Shown here: positions 52,091-62,613 of the stretch, one piece after another
How positions within the stretch are numbered: position 1 is the stretch's first letter
Layout of the letters: each line of letters opens with the position of its first letter
From: Acidovorax sp. GBBC 1281
GTDB taxonomy: Bacteria > Pseudomonadota > Gammaproteobacteria > Burkholderiales > Burkholderiaceae_C
Direction: 5' to 3'
Assembly (NCBI RefSeq): GCF_028473645.1
Contig: NZ_CP097269.1
Location: 248,001-312,000 of the forward strand
Length of the DNA stretch: 64,000 nt
The notes under the pieces: generated by a model
The model's input: the letters and a program-made list of their open reading frames with translations, nothing else
Told to the model about the DNA's origin: nothing
The model's database searches: none
Translations under genes and position numbers: made by a program

Positions 52091-52648
52091 TCAGAACGCG
52101 CTGCCGGGCTCCTGCAGGAAGGCCGTCTCCTGCGGCGTCGAAGGGCGGCCCAGCACGGCGTTGCGGTGCGGAAAGCGGCCGAAGCGCGCCACGATGTCCC
52201 GGTGCCGCACCGCGAAGTCGAGGTTGTTGGCGTTGCCGAGCTGCGTGAACAGCGCGACCGATCGCGCCTGCACCGCAGCGGACTCGCTGTGCATGTAAGG
52301 CATGTAGAGAAACGCGCGCCACGCGGGCGGCAAGGCGGCGTCGGCCTGGGCCGCCACTGCCTCCTGCGCGAGCACCAGGGCCATGCCGTCGTGCGCGAAC
52401 GCCTGGGTGCTGTCGCGGTGCAGGTTGCGGGAGAACTGGTCCAGCACGATCACCTCCGCCAGCCGGCCCTGCGGCGTGGCGCGCCAGTCCCACAGCTCGG
52501 CTTGCGCCGCCTCGTGGTGCAGGCGGGCGAAGCGTTCGCGGATGGCGGCGTCGAACGCCGCGTCCTTGGCGAACCATTGCTGGGGCGTGGTTTCCTCGAA
52601 CCAGAAGGTCAGCACATGGCGTGCGGCATCGGGCAAGTCGGGGTGCAT
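52091..52648 (-). CDS. DUF924 family protein
   Basis: A 185-residue DUF924 protein (tetratricopeptide-like helical fold): VLTFWFEETTPQQWFAKDAAFD, EVIVLDQFSRNLHRDSTQAFAHD, AFLYMPYMHSES and GRFPHRNAVLGRPSTPQETAFL are all family signatures. Start ATG at 52648. Function unknown. Convergent with the YciI gene. Confidence 0.9.
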   Translation of the reverse strand: MHPDLPDAARHVLTFWFEETTPQQWFAKDAAFDAAIRERFARLHHEAAQAELWDWRATPQGRLAEVIVLDQFSRNLHRDSTQAFAHDGMALVLAQEAVAAQADAALPPAWRAFLYMPYMHSESAAVQARSVALFTQLGNANNLDFAVRHRDIVARFGRFPHRNAVLGRPSTPQETAFLQEPGSAF

Positions 52649-52760
52649 GGCGGATCGGATCCAGAAGGGTGGGGGACGAAAGAAAGCCGCCGTGCCCGGC
52701 AGATGCAGGGAAACGGCGGCGGTCGATGCAGGCGGTGTTCCGCCCGCGGGTCGCTGGACT

Positions 52761-53663
52761 TTAACGGCCCTTGAGGTTGCCCTGTGCGTCGGCAATCACG
52801 ATCTCGACGCGGCGGTTCATGGCACGGCCTTCGGGCGAGCCGTTCTCGGCCACGGGGTACGACTTGCCGTAACCGCGTGCCGTGATGCGGCTGGTGTCCA
52901 CGCCGCGCTGCACCAGCGCGTCACGCACGGCCTGGGCGCGGCGCTCCGACAGTTCCTGGTTGTAGCTGTCCGAGCCCACGCTGTCGGTGTAGCCCTCGAT
53001 GAGCAGCTTGCGCTCGGGGAACTGCTTGAGGAAGTTGGCCAGCTTGTCCAGGCGCGGACCGGCCTGGGCCGACAGGTCGGCCTTGTTGAAGGCGAACAGC
53101 ACATCGCCCAGCGTGACCAGCAGGCCGCGCTCGGTCTGCTGGCCTTCGATCTCGCGCAGCTGCGCTTCGAGATGGCGCACGCGGTCCTGCGCGGCCCGGG
53201 CTTGCGCCTGCTGCTGCGCGGCGAGCTGCTCGGCCGTCATGGCGCGGGCCTGGGCGACCTGCGCATTGCGGGCCGAGGCTTCGGCCTCGCGGGTGCGCGC
53301 TTCCAGGCGCAGGCGGTCGGTCTCGCTGCCGGCCTGCTTGATCTCGGCGTCCAGGCGGCGGGCCTGGGCCGTGTTGGTGGCGATGGCAGCGCGCTGGGTG
53401 GCCAGGTAAGCCAGGTGGTTGGCTTCGGACTCGTCCTTCTCGTCGCGCAGCACATGGTCGGCGCGGGCCAGCGTGTCGGTGGCGGCCTTCAGTTCGAGCT
53501 GGGCGTATTGGTTCACGGCCGGATCAGTGGCGGCACGGTTCACGGCGGAGCGGGCCTGCTCCACGGCCGGCAGGGGGCCGGGCGACGCGCAGGCGGCCAG
53601 CAGGCCGGCGGCGAGCAGGGCAGCGGCCAGGGTAGAGGTGCGGCGGAGGTTGGATGACTGCAT
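52761..53663 (-). CDS. DUF4398 and OmpA domain lipoprotein
   Basis: A 300-residue outer-membrane lipoprotein. Lipobox LAAC, an N-terminal DUF4398 helical region (AVEQARSAVNRAATDPAVNQYA), a coiled coil rich in Ala/Gln/Arg, and a C-terminal OmpA-like peptidoglycan-binding domain with LLIEGYTDSVGSDSYNQELSERRAQAV. It probably links the outer membrane to the cell wall. Located directly behind the related short DUF4398 lipoprotein. Confidence 0.9.
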   Translation of the reverse strand: MQSSNLRRTSTLAAALLAAGLLAACASPGPLPAVEQARSAVNRAATDPAVNQYAQLELKAATDTLARADHVLRDEKDESEANHLAYLATQRAAIATNTAQARRLDAEIKQAGSETDRLRLEARTREAEASARNAQVAQARAMTAEQLAAQQQAQARAAQDRVRHLEAQLREIEGQQTERGLLVTLGDVLFAFNKADLSAQAGPRLDKLANFLKQFPERKLLIEGYTDSVGSDSYNQELSERRAQAVRDALVQRGVDTSRITARGYGKSYPVAENGSPEGRAMNRRVEIVIADAQGNLKGR

Positions 53664-53759
53664 GGTGGTGTCCTTCAAATCGGGGGATGGGCGGCCGCGC
53701 CGCGGTGGCGCGTGGGTGTCGGCGGCCGGTCAGGAAGGCGGGCCCGAAGGCCCGGCGCC

Positions 53760-54230
53760 TCAGCGGGCCGGAGGCACGGCACCGGGCATGGGTGCAGGCA
53801 TGGGGGCGGCCATGGGCACTGGCGCGGGAGGGGGCGGTGGCATGGCACCGGGGACGGGCGGCGCGCGGCGGGTGATTTCGTCCTGCAGCGACTGGATGCT
53901 GGTCTTGACCTGCTGCAGCGTGGCGGCGTTGTCCGTGGCTTCGGCCTTCGTCTCGGCCACGCGGGCGTCGGCTTCCGCTTCGGCGGCCAGGCGGCGCGCG
54001 CGCGTGTAGTCCTTGCTGTCCAGGGCCTGCTGGGCCTGGGTCCACTTGTCACGGGCGCTCTGCAGTTCCACGGGGGCGTTGGCGGCCACCTTGGGCGCGG
54101 TGGTCGCGCGGTCCACGGCAGTGCGGCTCACGGCCATCTGCTCGGTGGGTTTGGGGGTGGAGGAGCAGGCGGCAAGCGCGCCCAGCGCCAGCACGGCAGT
54201 GGCAGTTCGGATCAAGGTGAAGGTCGGCAT
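53760..54230 (-). CDS. DUF4398 lipoprotein
   Basis: A 156-residue lipoprotein with lipobox LAAC, a DUF4398 segment (AVSRTAVDRATTAPKVAANAP, LQSARDKWTQAQQAL) and a Pro/Met/Ala-rich tail. It lacks the OmpA domain of the neighbour. The shared N-terminal pattern indicates a tandem duplication. Start ATG at 54230; a 318-bp gap to gap contains the gap terminator and otherwise nothing recognised. Confidence 0.85.
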   Translation of the reverse strand: MPTFTLIRTATAVLALGALAACSSTPKPTEQMAVSRTAVDRATTAPKVAANAPVELQSARDKWTQAQQALDSKDYTRARRLAAEAEADARVAETKAEATDNAATLQQVKTSIQSLQDEITRRAPPVPGAMPPPPPAPVPMAAPMPAPMPGAVPPAR

Positions 54231-54490
54231 GGTGTTTTTCTCCGGACAGGGATGGAATGGCGCTTCGGGGCGGGTCCCGGTGATGGGTGCCCCTGGCGAC
54301 AGGGTTCCGATTGTTCGGGCTGGGCCTGCCGCCCGGCGTAGGCCCATCGCAGCAGGCCGCGTGGGCAATGTCCGACGAAACGTGAGCAATGCATCCGAAA
54401 GCAACGGTTGCGAGCGTTCCTGCCGATGCCATTCAGGTTCATGCCGCTGGGCGGAGGCGAAGCGGCCAATGGCGGCACAAACCATTCGCC

Positions 54491-54518
54491 CAAAGAAAAA
54501 CGCGCCCGAAGGCGCGTT
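54491..54518 (-). terminator. rho-independent terminator of gap
   Basis: On the minus strand: AACGCGCC, loop TTCG, GGCGCGTT, then TTTCTTT. It lies 31 bp after the gap stop codon. Confidence 0.85.
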
Positions 54519-54548
54519 CCGATGGTCCGGCGAGCGGGCGCTGCTGTC

Positions 54549-55685
<1,137 letters not shown>

Positions 55686-55901
55686 TTAAAGTCGATTTTT
55701 ATAAATTCGGTGTCCTGCCCACCCTCCTAGAATGGAGAGCAGGCAACATATTCCCAACGACAAAATGATGAGATCGCCTATGTCGTTATCATTTTTAATG
55801 TAGCGGGGGCCATACCAAGCGGCAAACGCATGAAACATGCCCCAATATGCCAAAAAGCCCGCAGCTATAGTCCCTGAAAGAATAAATAAAAAATGCCTCA
55901 T
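55686..55901 (-). CDS. small membrane protein, candidate immunity protein for Tae4-like amidase
   Basis: A 71-residue protein with two hydrophobic segments (FLFILSGTIAAGFLAYW and LIILSLGICCLLSILGG) and a basic end. Its ATG overlaps the Tae4-like stop (ATGA), so translation is coupled. It could be the immunity protein, although Tai4 proteins described elsewhere are periplasmic and larger; the 153-residue protein upstream is the alternative. AT-rich relative to gap. Confidence 0.62.
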   Translation of the reverse strand: MRHFLFILSGTIAAGFLAYWGMFHAFAAWYGPRYIKNDNDIGDLIILSLGICCLLSILGGWAGHRIYKNRL

Positions 55902-56404
55902 GGGATATTCCAGAACATTGCCTCTTCTGCCTTCAAATAGTCAGACCAATAGCCATCTAGCGAAATGCCGAATTGGACACGAACCCAGGAACTAAGGGCC
56001 GTCATCCTAGAGCCATTCCATAGGTCGATATGATCTCCCTGCCGGCCAGGTCCCCAATAGTTTTTGAAAAAGAGGATGCCCGTTTTGCCATTGAGAATCT
56101 TGAAAACATCCTGCCCTGTCTGCTTGTCGGCAATCTGCTTGCCTGTGAACCTGATGGCTCTGCTAGGTAACTTGGATGCAGCCGTATCGAGCCATGAAAC
56201 TAACTCTTCTGCTCGCAATGGGTATTTGACGGCATCTTTTTGCCAAGACCTTGTGCCTCTGAATGTACTGAGATCGTATCCAGAACGCATCAGCGCAGCG
56301 GCTACATTCACAGCACACTGATTTTCATACGTCGCCACGTTAAGCAGTGGCTTTTCTCTCGTTACGCCAGGATGGTTGCTCCATATCGTCTGGAAATTCG
56401 CCAT
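55898..56404 (-). CDS. type VI amidase effector, Tae4-like
   Basis: A 168-residue protein matching the Tae4 (NlpC/P60-like) amidase pattern: catalytic Cys30 in NQCAVNVAAALMRSG, His125 in GDHIDLWNG, and the usual C-terminal FWNIP. Such effectors cleave peptidoglycan peptide bonds in competitors and are secreted by type VI systems; here no T6SS gene is nearby. It forms a cassette with a 71-residue membrane protein and a 153-residue membrane-anchored protein. Confidence 0.82.
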   Translation of the reverse strand: MANFQTIWSNHPGVTREKPLLNVATYENQCAVNVAAALMRSGYDLSTFRGTRSWQKDAVKYPLRAEELVSWLDTAASKLPSRAIRFTGKQIADKQTGQDVFKILNGKTGILFFKNYWGPGRQGDHIDLWNGSRMTALSSWVRVQFGISLDGYWSDYLKAEEAMFWNIP

Positions 56405-56417
56405 TTTCTCTCCCGAT

Positions 56418-56879
56418 TTAATTATTTCCGATGAAGCTAATAACTATGTCACTGCATTTCGAATTGTCCGCAATAAAAATTTGAATTGAAGAGAGATTCT
56501 GGCTGTCGCAAAATAAAATCAATAGATTCCCTGATTTGGATTCGGGTATCGAGGTTTCAATCTTGCATGAATGGCTTGCAAATGCTTGGCGATAAATTTT
56601 GAAAATATCAGTGGTTGGCGCCGAACTGCCGTAATTCAAAGAGCTGAATGGCACTCCCATTCCGTCGCGTCCCTTCCATCGATATTTTGGAGGTCTGCAT
56701 TCTCCAATGATCTCCACATCGCGGAGATGTCCGGGAGCCGCCAATTGGTATGCCATTGAATGGCGGCCGGCCTCTGAAACATCAAAAGTAGACCAGGCAA
56801 AAATCAAGAACAGCAGAAAGGCAGCAATCAAGCCAAGGACGCCGAAAAGGAATATCTTGGCTCGCTTGCTGTACGTCAT
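56418..56879 (-). CDS. membrane-anchored protein of the Tae4 cassette
   Basis: A 153-residue protein with one N-terminal transmembrane helix (IFLFGVLGLIAAFLLFLIFAW), the rest probably periplasmic, containing five cysteines (for example IIGECRPP, SHSCKI, FCDS). It precedes the amidase by 13 bp on the same strand. Possible immunity protein or chaperone; not recognised. Composition is AT-richer than tkt and gap. Confidence 0.65.
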   Translation of the reverse strand: MTYSKRAKIFLFGVLGLIAAFLLFLIFAWSTFDVSEAGRHSMAYQLAAPGHLRDVEIIGECRPPKYRWKGRDGMGVPFSSLNYGSSAPTTDIFKIYRQAFASHSCKIETSIPESKSGNLLILFCDSQNLSSIQIFIADNSKCSDIVISFIGNN

Positions 56880-56955
56880 TCATTCAATCAATTAAACATG
56901 AGCGAAAAATGCGCTGTTCTTGAAAAACGATGGGTCAATCCGTACTGGTCGATGA

Positions 56956-59007
56956 CTATCGTTTGAGCACCGCCTGCACCGTATCGGCCACGTTCTCTTC
57001 CGTGAAGCCGAAGTGCTTGAACAGCACCGGCGCCGGGGCCGATTCGCCGAAGGTGTCGATGCCGACCACGGCGGCGCAGCCGTATTTCCACCAGCCGTCC
57101 GTCACGCCCATCTCCACCGCGATGCGGGGGATGCCGGCGGGCAGCACGGATTGCTTGTACTTGGTGTCTTCGCGGTCGAAGGTCGTCGTGCTGGGCATGG
57201 ACACCACGCGCACGGCGATCTTGCGCGTGGCCAGCAGTTGCTGCGCCTTGAGCGCCAGTTGCACTTCCGAACCCGTGGCGATGATGACGGCCTGGGCCTT
57301 CTTCTTGATGCCCACGTCGGCCGGCTCGGACAGCACGTACGCGCCGCGGCTGATGTCGCCCAGGTCGCGCTTAGGGGCATAGGCGATGTTCTGGCGCGAC
57401 AGCAGCAGGGCCGTGGGCTGGGTGCGGTTGGACAGGGCCACGCTCCAGGCGACGGCGGTTTCGGTCGTATCGCCCGGGCGCCACACGTCCAGGTTCGGGA
57501 TGAGGCGCAGGCTGGCGGCGTGCTCGATCGACTGGTGGGTCGGGCCGTCTTCGCCCAGGCCGATGGAGTCGTGGGTGAACACGTGCACCACACGAAGCTT
57601 CATCAGCGCGGCCATGCGGATGGCGTTGCGGCTGTAGTCGCTGAACGTGAGGAAGGTGCCGCCGTAGGGGATGAAGCCGCCGTGCAGGGCGATGCCGTTC
57701 ATGATCGCGGCCATGCCGAATTCGCGCACGCCGTAGTTGATGTGGCGCCCGCCGACGCGCACCGTCTCGGCGCCCACGTTCACTTCCACCTGCTGCACGT
57801 CGCCGTGTTCGTCGAAGCGCAGGGCCGGCGTGCTCTTGGTGTTGGTGAGGTTGGAGCCGGTCAGGTCGGCGCTGCCGCCCAGCAGCTCGGGCAGTTGCGC
57901 GGTGAAGGCTTCCAGGGCCAGCTGGCTGGCCTTGCGGCTGGCCACGGTTTCGCCCTTGGTGTGCATGCCGACCACGGTGTCCACAGCGGTCTGCGCGAAG
58001 TGCTTGGGCAGGTCGCCGGCCATGCGGCGGGTGAATTCGGCGGCCAGCTCGGGGAAGGCGGCGGCATAGGCGTCGAAGCGCTGCTGCCATTCGGCTTCGG
58101 CCTGGGCGCCGGTGTCCTTGGCGCTCCAGTCGACATAGACCTCGGCCGGGATCTCGAAGGGCACGTGGCTCCAGCCGATGGCGTTGCGCGTGAGCGTGAT
58201 CTCGTCGGCGCCCAGGGGTTCGCCGTGGGCCTTGGAGGTGTTCGCGCGGTTGGGCGATCCCTTGCCGATGGCGGTCTTGCAGACGATGAGCGTGGGCTTG
58301 TCGGTGGAGGTCTTGGCGCTTTGCACCGCGGCCGCCACGGCCTCGACGTCGTGGCCGTCCACGGGGCCGATCACGTTCCAGCCGCAGGCGCGCAGGCGGG
58401 CCGGGGTGTCGTCCACGAACCAGGGAGCGACCTGGCCGTCGATGCTGATGCCGTTGTCGTCGTACAGCGCGATCAGCTTGTTGAGCTTCCAGGCGCCTGC
58501 CAGCGACAGCGCTTCCTGGCTGATGCCTTCCATCAGGCAGCCATCGCCCAGGAAGACGTAGGTGTGGTGGTCCACCACGGCATGGCCGTCGCGGTTGAAT
58601 TCCTTGGCGAGGAGCTTCTCGGCCAGCGCGAAGCCCACGGCGTTGGTGATGCCCTGGCCCAGGGGGCCGGTGGTCGTCTCGACGCCGGGCGTGATGCCGT
58701 ATTCGGGGTGGCCGGCCGTCTTGCTGTGCAGCTGGCGGAAGTTCTTCAGCTCCTCCAGGGCCAAGTCGTAGCCCGTGAGGTGCAGCAGCGCGTACAGCAG
58801 CATGGAGCCGTGGCCGTTGGACAGCACGAAGCGGTCGCGGTCCAGCCAGTGCGGGTTGGCGGGGTTGTGCCGCAGATGGCGGCCCCACAGCGCGACGGCC
58901 ATGTCGGCCATGCCCATCGGGGCGCCGGGGTGGCCGGAATTGGCCTGTTGAACTGCATCCATTGCGAGTGCGCGGATCGCATTCGCCATTTGTTGAGAAT
59001 TGGCCAT
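56956..59007 (-). CDS. tkt: transketolase
   Basis: A 683-residue thiamin diphosphate-dependent transketolase of the pentose phosphate and Calvin-type pathways. [35 protein letters not shown], the ThDP motif [10 protein letters not shown]...[11 protein letters not shown], and [18 protein letters not shown] are diagnostic. The length is normal. Divergent from speD. Confidence 0.97.
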   Translation of the reverse strand: MANSQQMANAIRALAMDAVQQANSGHPGAPMGMADMAVALWGRHLRHNPANPHWLDRDRFVLSNGHGSMLLYALLHLTGYDLALEELKNFRQLHSKTAGHPEYGITPGVETTTGPLGQGITNAVGFALAEKLLAKEFNRDGHAVVDHHTYVFLGDGCLMEGISQEALSLAGAWKLNKLIALYDDNGISIDGQVAPWFVDDTPARLRACGWNVIGPVDGHDVEAVAAAVQSAKTSTDKPTLIVCKTAIGKGSPNRANTSKAHGEPLGADEITLTRNAIGWSHVPFEIPAEVYVDWSAKDTGAQAEAEWQQRFDAYAAAFPELAAEFTRRMAGDLPKHFAQTAVDTVVGMHTKGETVASRKASQLALEAFTAQLPELLGGSADLTGSNLTNTKSTPALRFDEHGDVQQVEVNVGAETVRVGGRHINYGVREFGMAAIMNGIALHGGFIPYGGTFLTFSDYSRNAIRMAALMKLRVVHVFTHDSIGLGEDGPTHQSIEHAASLRLIPNLDVWRPGDTTETAVAWSVALSNRTQPTALLLSRQNIAYAPKRDLGDISRGAYVLSEPADVGIKKKAQAVIIATGSEVQLALKAQQLLATRKIAVRVVSMPSTTTFDREDTKYKQSVLPAGIPRIAVEMGVTDGWWKYGCAAVVGIDTFGESAPAPVLFKHFGFTEENVADTVQAVLKR

Positions 59008-59111
59008 CAGGGGCGGCTCCGGAAGGGGGCTGTGGGGGGAAAACCCGGCATTTTACCGGGGCGGCTCCCGGGGCTCCGTCCCCGGGCCCCGATGCACTAC
59101 AGTGCAGCCCC

Positions 59112-59504
59112 ATGCAAGGCCTGCACCTCACCGCCGATCTCCAGCAATGCCGCTGCGCGCCGCACTGGCTGACCGATGCTGCCGCGCTGGGCCGTGCCTG
59201 CGCCGGCGCCGTGCAGGCGGCCGGGCTGCAGGCCGTGGGGCAGCTGTTCCACACCTTCCCGGCCACCGCGCAGGGGCCGGGCGGCGTGACGGCCACGCTG
59301 CTGCTGGCCGAGTCGCACCTGTGTGTGCACACCTGGCCCGAACTGGGCGCGGTCACGCTGGATGTGTACGTGTGCAATTTCGGCGGCGACCATTCGACCA
59401 AGGCCGAGTCGCTGATGGCCGCGCTGCTGGCCTTGTTCGAGCCGGCACGGGCGCAGCGGCATGCGCTGCAGCGCGGCGCGGTGGCCCAGGGCGTTGCGGC
59501 ATGA
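59112..59504 (+). CDS. speD: S-adenosylmethionine decarboxylase (SpeD-like)
   Basis: A 130-residue small AdoMetDC proenzyme that makes decarboxylated SAM for polyamine synthesis. The self-cleavage site is in LLAESHLCVHTWPE (Glu-Ser, the Ser becoming pyruvoyl), and the Cys in DVYVCNFGGDHS is the proton-donor position. ATG at 59112. The stop overlaps the next gene by four bases. spermidine synthase is not visible in the window. Confidence 0.9.
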   Translation: MQGLHLTADLQQCRCAPHWLTDAAALGRACAGAVQAAGLQAVGQLFHTFPATAQGPGGVTATLLLAESHLCVHTWPELGAVTLDVYVCNFGGDHSTKAESLMAALLALFEPARAQRHALQRGAVAQGVAA

Positions 59505-60286
59505 CCGCGGCCGTGCAGACCCCATTGCCGGTCCAGGGAGGCGCGCAGATTCCCGCCATGGTGCTGGCCGCCGGCCGCGGCGAGCGCATGCGCCCGCTGA
59601 CCGATGCGTGCCCGAAGCCGCTGCTGGCGGTGCAGGGCGTGCCGCTGCTGGAGTGGCACCTGCGTGCGCTGGCCCAGGCGGGCGTGCCACGCGCCGTCAT
59701 CAACACGGCGTGGCTGGGCGAGCAGATCAGCGAGCGGTTTGGGGGTCATTTCGGCCTCCAGGGCAATGAATCCGACGGCAGCCTGCTATCGATTTCATAC
59801 TCGCACGAAGGCCGCGACTTCGGTGGTGCGCTGGAGACCGCCGGCGGCATCGCGCGGGCGCTGCCGCAGTTGGGGCCCGTCTTCTGGCTGGCGGCGGGCG
59901 ATGTGTTTGCGCCCGATTTCGTGTTCGCGGCCGATGCCGCGCAGCGCTTTGCCGCCAGCACCGCGCTGGCCCACCTGTGGCTGGTGCCCAACCCGGAGCA
60001 CCACCCGCGCGGGGACTTTGGCCGGTCGGACGCCGGCTTGGCGCTGAACCTGCCGGCCGACAGCACCGCGCCGCGCTACACCTACAGCACCCTCGCACTG
60101 CTGCGGGCGGAGTTGTTCGGCGCGCCCTGGTGCGATGTGCCCGCCGGCAATCCGACGGGGATCAGCGCTGCGCTGGCACCGCTGCTGCGCCGGGCCATGG
60201 ATGCGGGCCGCGTCACCGCATCGCTCTACACCGGCCGCTGGACCGATGTGGGCACGCCGCAGCGGCTGGCGCAGCTCAACCGCTAA
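59501..60286 (+). CDS. MurU-like nucleotidyltransferase
   Basis: A 261-residue sugar-phosphate nucleotidyltransferase. MVLAAGRGERMRPLTDACPKPLL is the signature (written here in overlapping parts: LAAGRGERMRPLT and CPKPLL), followed by SHEGRDFGGALETAGGI and a closing RWTDVGTPQRLAQL. The closest pattern is MurU (N-acetylmuramate-1-phosphate uridylyltransferase of the recycling pathway), with mannose-1-phosphate guanylyltransferase as the alternative. ATG overlaps the speD stop (ATGA). Confidence 0.85.
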   Translation: MTAAVQTPLPVQGGAQIPAMVLAAGRGERMRPLTDACPKPLLAVQGVPLLEWHLRALAQAGVPRAVINTAWLGEQISERFGGHFGLQGNESDGSLLSISYSHEGRDFGGALETAGGIARALPQLGPVFWLAAGDVFAPDFVFAADAAQRFAASTALAHLWLVPNPEHHPRGDFGRSDAGLALNLPADSTAPRYTYSTLALLRAELFGAPWCDVPAGNPTGISAALAPLLRRAMDAGRVTASLYTGRWTDVGTPQRLAQLNR

Positions 60287-60319
60287 GGGGTCGGGGCGGC
60301 CCTTTTCGGCGCCTTGCGA

Positions 60320-61069
60320 TCACTGGGCCGGTGCGGTGCTGCCGTTTGCGGGCTGCACGGCAATGGGCGGCGCCGCCTCGCAGTTGCGGAACAGCCATTG
60401 GCTGGGCAGAAAGCGCGCGGCGGGGCCGTCCGGTGGCGGCTTGCCCACCTCCGCCGGCACGTCGTAGGGAATGTGCGGCACCTGGAACACGGCCATCTGG
60501 CCCTTCTTGCAGGCCAGCGCGGGCACCAGTTTGTTGGCCACCCAGCCCTGGCTGGCCGCGTCGTAGCGGTAGAGCGGGCCGATGCGCTGGTCCTGCGCCA
60601 GCTCCACGCGCAGCGGGTTGATCTGCAGCGCGCTGGCCCACACCCCGGCCACCAGCACCGGCTGCGAAAACCGCACCGCTTCCAGCCCATGCAGCGCCAC
60701 GGGGCGCAACGGCTCGCCCTTGTCGAACGGGTCCTGGCGGTTGACCAGGCTGCCGGCCGGGATCAGCAACTCGCCGTACTGGAAATCCTGCGCCAGCGCG
60801 AAGCGCTCGCGGCTGGCACGGTGCACGGCGCCGTCCTTCCATTCCTGCCGCTCGCTGTGCGACAGGTAAAGGCGCAGCCCCAACCATGCGTTGCACAGCA
60901 GCGCCACGCCGCACAGCACCAGCAGGGCCCGGCGCGACAGCACCAGCTTTTGCGGCACATCGATCCACAGGGCATAGGCGCCGTAGCCCAGCAGGGCCAC
61001 CGTCAACCCCAGGCCCAGCAGCGGCAGGAAGGTCGTCAAAATGAACTGCAGCGGGGCGAAACCGGACAT
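60320..61069 (-). CDS. membrane protein of unknown function
   Basis: A 249-residue protein with two N-terminal membrane helices (FILTTFLPLLGLGLTVALLG and LLVLCGVALLCNAWLGLRLYL) and a soluble C-terminal part (LVNRQDPFDKGEPLRPVAL, ACKKGQMAVFQVP). No family recognised. ATG at 61069 is the best start; the frame continues upstream without homology. Divergent from pepP. Confidence 0.7.
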   Translation of the reverse strand: MSGFAPLQFILTTFLPLLGLGLTVALLGYGAYALWIDVPQKLVLSRRALLVLCGVALLCNAWLGLRLYLSHSERQEWKDGAVHRASRERFALAQDFQYGELLIPAGSLVNRQDPFDKGEPLRPVALHGLEAVRFSQPVLVAGVWASALQINPLRVELAQDQRIGPLYRYDAASQGWVANKLVPALACKKGQMAVFQVPHIPYDVPAEVGKPPPDGPAARFLPSQWLFRNCEAAPPIAVQPANGSTAPAQ

Positions 61070-61211
61070 GCGCGATCCAGGAGAGGGGAGCCCGCCATTC
61101 TCGAACGCTTTGCGGGCACCGCCGGGGCGGCGCGTGCCTGCAGTGATTCGAAATGTAATTTGCCCAGTGGAATTGCAAATGCTCCCCAGCCGATGCCCTG
61201 AGAATGCCTGC

Positions 61212-62603
61212 ATGAGCCCACAGAACTCCCTCTATGCCCAGCGCCGCGCCCGCCTTGCTTCGATGCTCGGCGAAGGCGGCATCGCCATCGTGCCCACCGC
61301 CCCGGAGCGCCCGCGCAACCGCGACAGCGACTTCCTGTACCGGCACGACAGCTACTTTTACTACCTCACCGGCTTCACCGAGCCGGGCGCCTGCCTGGTG
61401 ATCACGGCGCAGGGCCAGAGCACGCTGTTTTGCCAGCCCAAGGACCTGGAGCGCGAGATCTGGGACGGCTACCGCCTGGGCCCCGAGGCCGCCGTGGGCA
61501 CGCTGGGCGTGGACGCCGCGCACTCGGCCGCCGTGCTGGAGTCGCAATTGCCCCGCCTGCTCGAAAACCGCACCCGGGTCTGGTACCCGTTCGCCATCCA
61601 CACCGGCCTGGCCGCGCGCGTGGAGGGCTGGCTGAACCAGGTGCGCGCACGGGTGCGCTACGGCGCGTTGTGCCCGGCGCAGCAGGACGACCTGTGCACG
61701 TTGCTCGACGAAATGCGGCTGGTGAAGGACGCGCACGAGCAGGACACCATGCGCCGCGCCTCGGCCATCAGCGCCCAGGCCCACATCCGCGCCATGCAGC
61801 GCAGCGCGCGCATGCTGCGTGCGGGCGAGGACGTCCGGGAGTACCACCTGGACGCCGAACTGCTGCATGCCTTCCGCGAAGCCGGCTCGCAGTGCCTGGC
61901 CTACAACTCCATCGTCGCCGCCGGCGCCAATGCCTGCGTGCTGCACTACCGCGCCGACGCCGCCCCGGTGCGCGATGGCGAACTGGTGCTGATCGATGCG
62001 GGCTGCGAACTCGACGGCTACGCCAGCGACATCACGCGCACCTTTCCCGCCAACGGCCGCTTCTCCGGGCCGCAGCGCGCGCTGTACGACCTGGTGCTGG
62101 CCAGCCAGGACGCGGCCATCGCGGCGACCCGGGCCGGCGCCCGCTTCAATGACCCGCACGACGCCACGGTGGCCGTGCTGGCGCAGGGCATGCTGGACCT
62201 GGGCCTGCTCGACAGGAACACCGTGGGCACGGCGCAGGACGTGATCGACAGCCGCGCCTACTTCCAGTTCTACATGCACCGCACCGGCCACTGGCTGGGC
62301 ATGGACGTGCACGACTGCGGCAGCTACGTGGAGCCGTCCGAGGTCGGGCAGGTCAGCGAGCGCAAGGACCCGCTCTCGGGCGAGACCATCGCCAACCGCC
62401 CCAGCCGCATCCTGCGGCCCGGCATGGTGCTGACGATCGAGCCGGGCCTGTACGTGCGCCCGGCCCCGGGCGTGCCCGAGGCCTTCCATCATCTGGGCAT
62501 CCGCATCGAGGACGACGCCATCGTCACCGACGGCGGCTGCGAGCTGATCACGCGCGGCGTGCCGGTGAAGGCGGACGAGATCGAGGCGTTGATGCGGGGC
62601 TGA
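61212..62603 (+). CDS. pepP: Xaa-Pro aminopeptidase (aminopeptidase P)
   Basis: A 463-residue M24B metallopeptidase that removes N-terminal residues before Pro. The N-terminal creatinase-like domain contains RDSDFLYRHDSYFYYLTGF; the catalytic pita-bread domain has the metal ligands in LIDAGCELDGYASDITRTFP, HRTGHWLGMDVHD, TIEPGLYV and IRIEDDAIVT. ATG at 61212 follows the short spacing after the divergent gene. Complete and typical. Confidence 0.95.
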   Translation: MSPQNSLYAQRRARLASMLGEGGIAIVPTAPERPRNRDSDFLYRHDSYFYYLTGFTEPGACLVITAQGQSTLFCQPKDLEREIWDGYRLGPEAAVGTLGVDAAHSAAVLESQLPRLLENRTRVWYPFAIHTGLAARVEGWLNQVRARVRYGALCPAQQDDLCTLLDEMRLVKDAHEQDTMRRASAISAQAHIRAMQRSARMLRAGEDVREYHLDAELLHAFREAGSQCLAYNSIVAAGANACVLHYRADAAPVRDGELVLIDAGCELDGYASDITRTFPANGRFSGPQRALYDLVLASQDAAIAATRAGARFNDPHDATVAVLAQGMLDLGLLDRNTVGTAQDVIDSRAYFQFYMHRTGHWLGMDVHDCGSYVEPSEVGQVSERKDPLSGETIANRPSRILRPGMVLTIEPGLYVRPAPGVPEAFHHLGIRIEDDAIVTDGGCELITRGVPVKADEIEALMRG

Positions 62604-62613
62604 CGCCCCCGCG

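Noticed and set aside
57013-59749. Long open frames on both strands over tkt (719 and 792 codons)
   Set aside because: tkt is unambiguous in its own frame; the others are repetitive, low-complexity shadows.
59780-59805. CTGCTATCGATTT inside the MurU-like gene as a head of the dispersed repeat
   Set aside because: No second palindrome arm or tail, and the frame is normal coding sequence.
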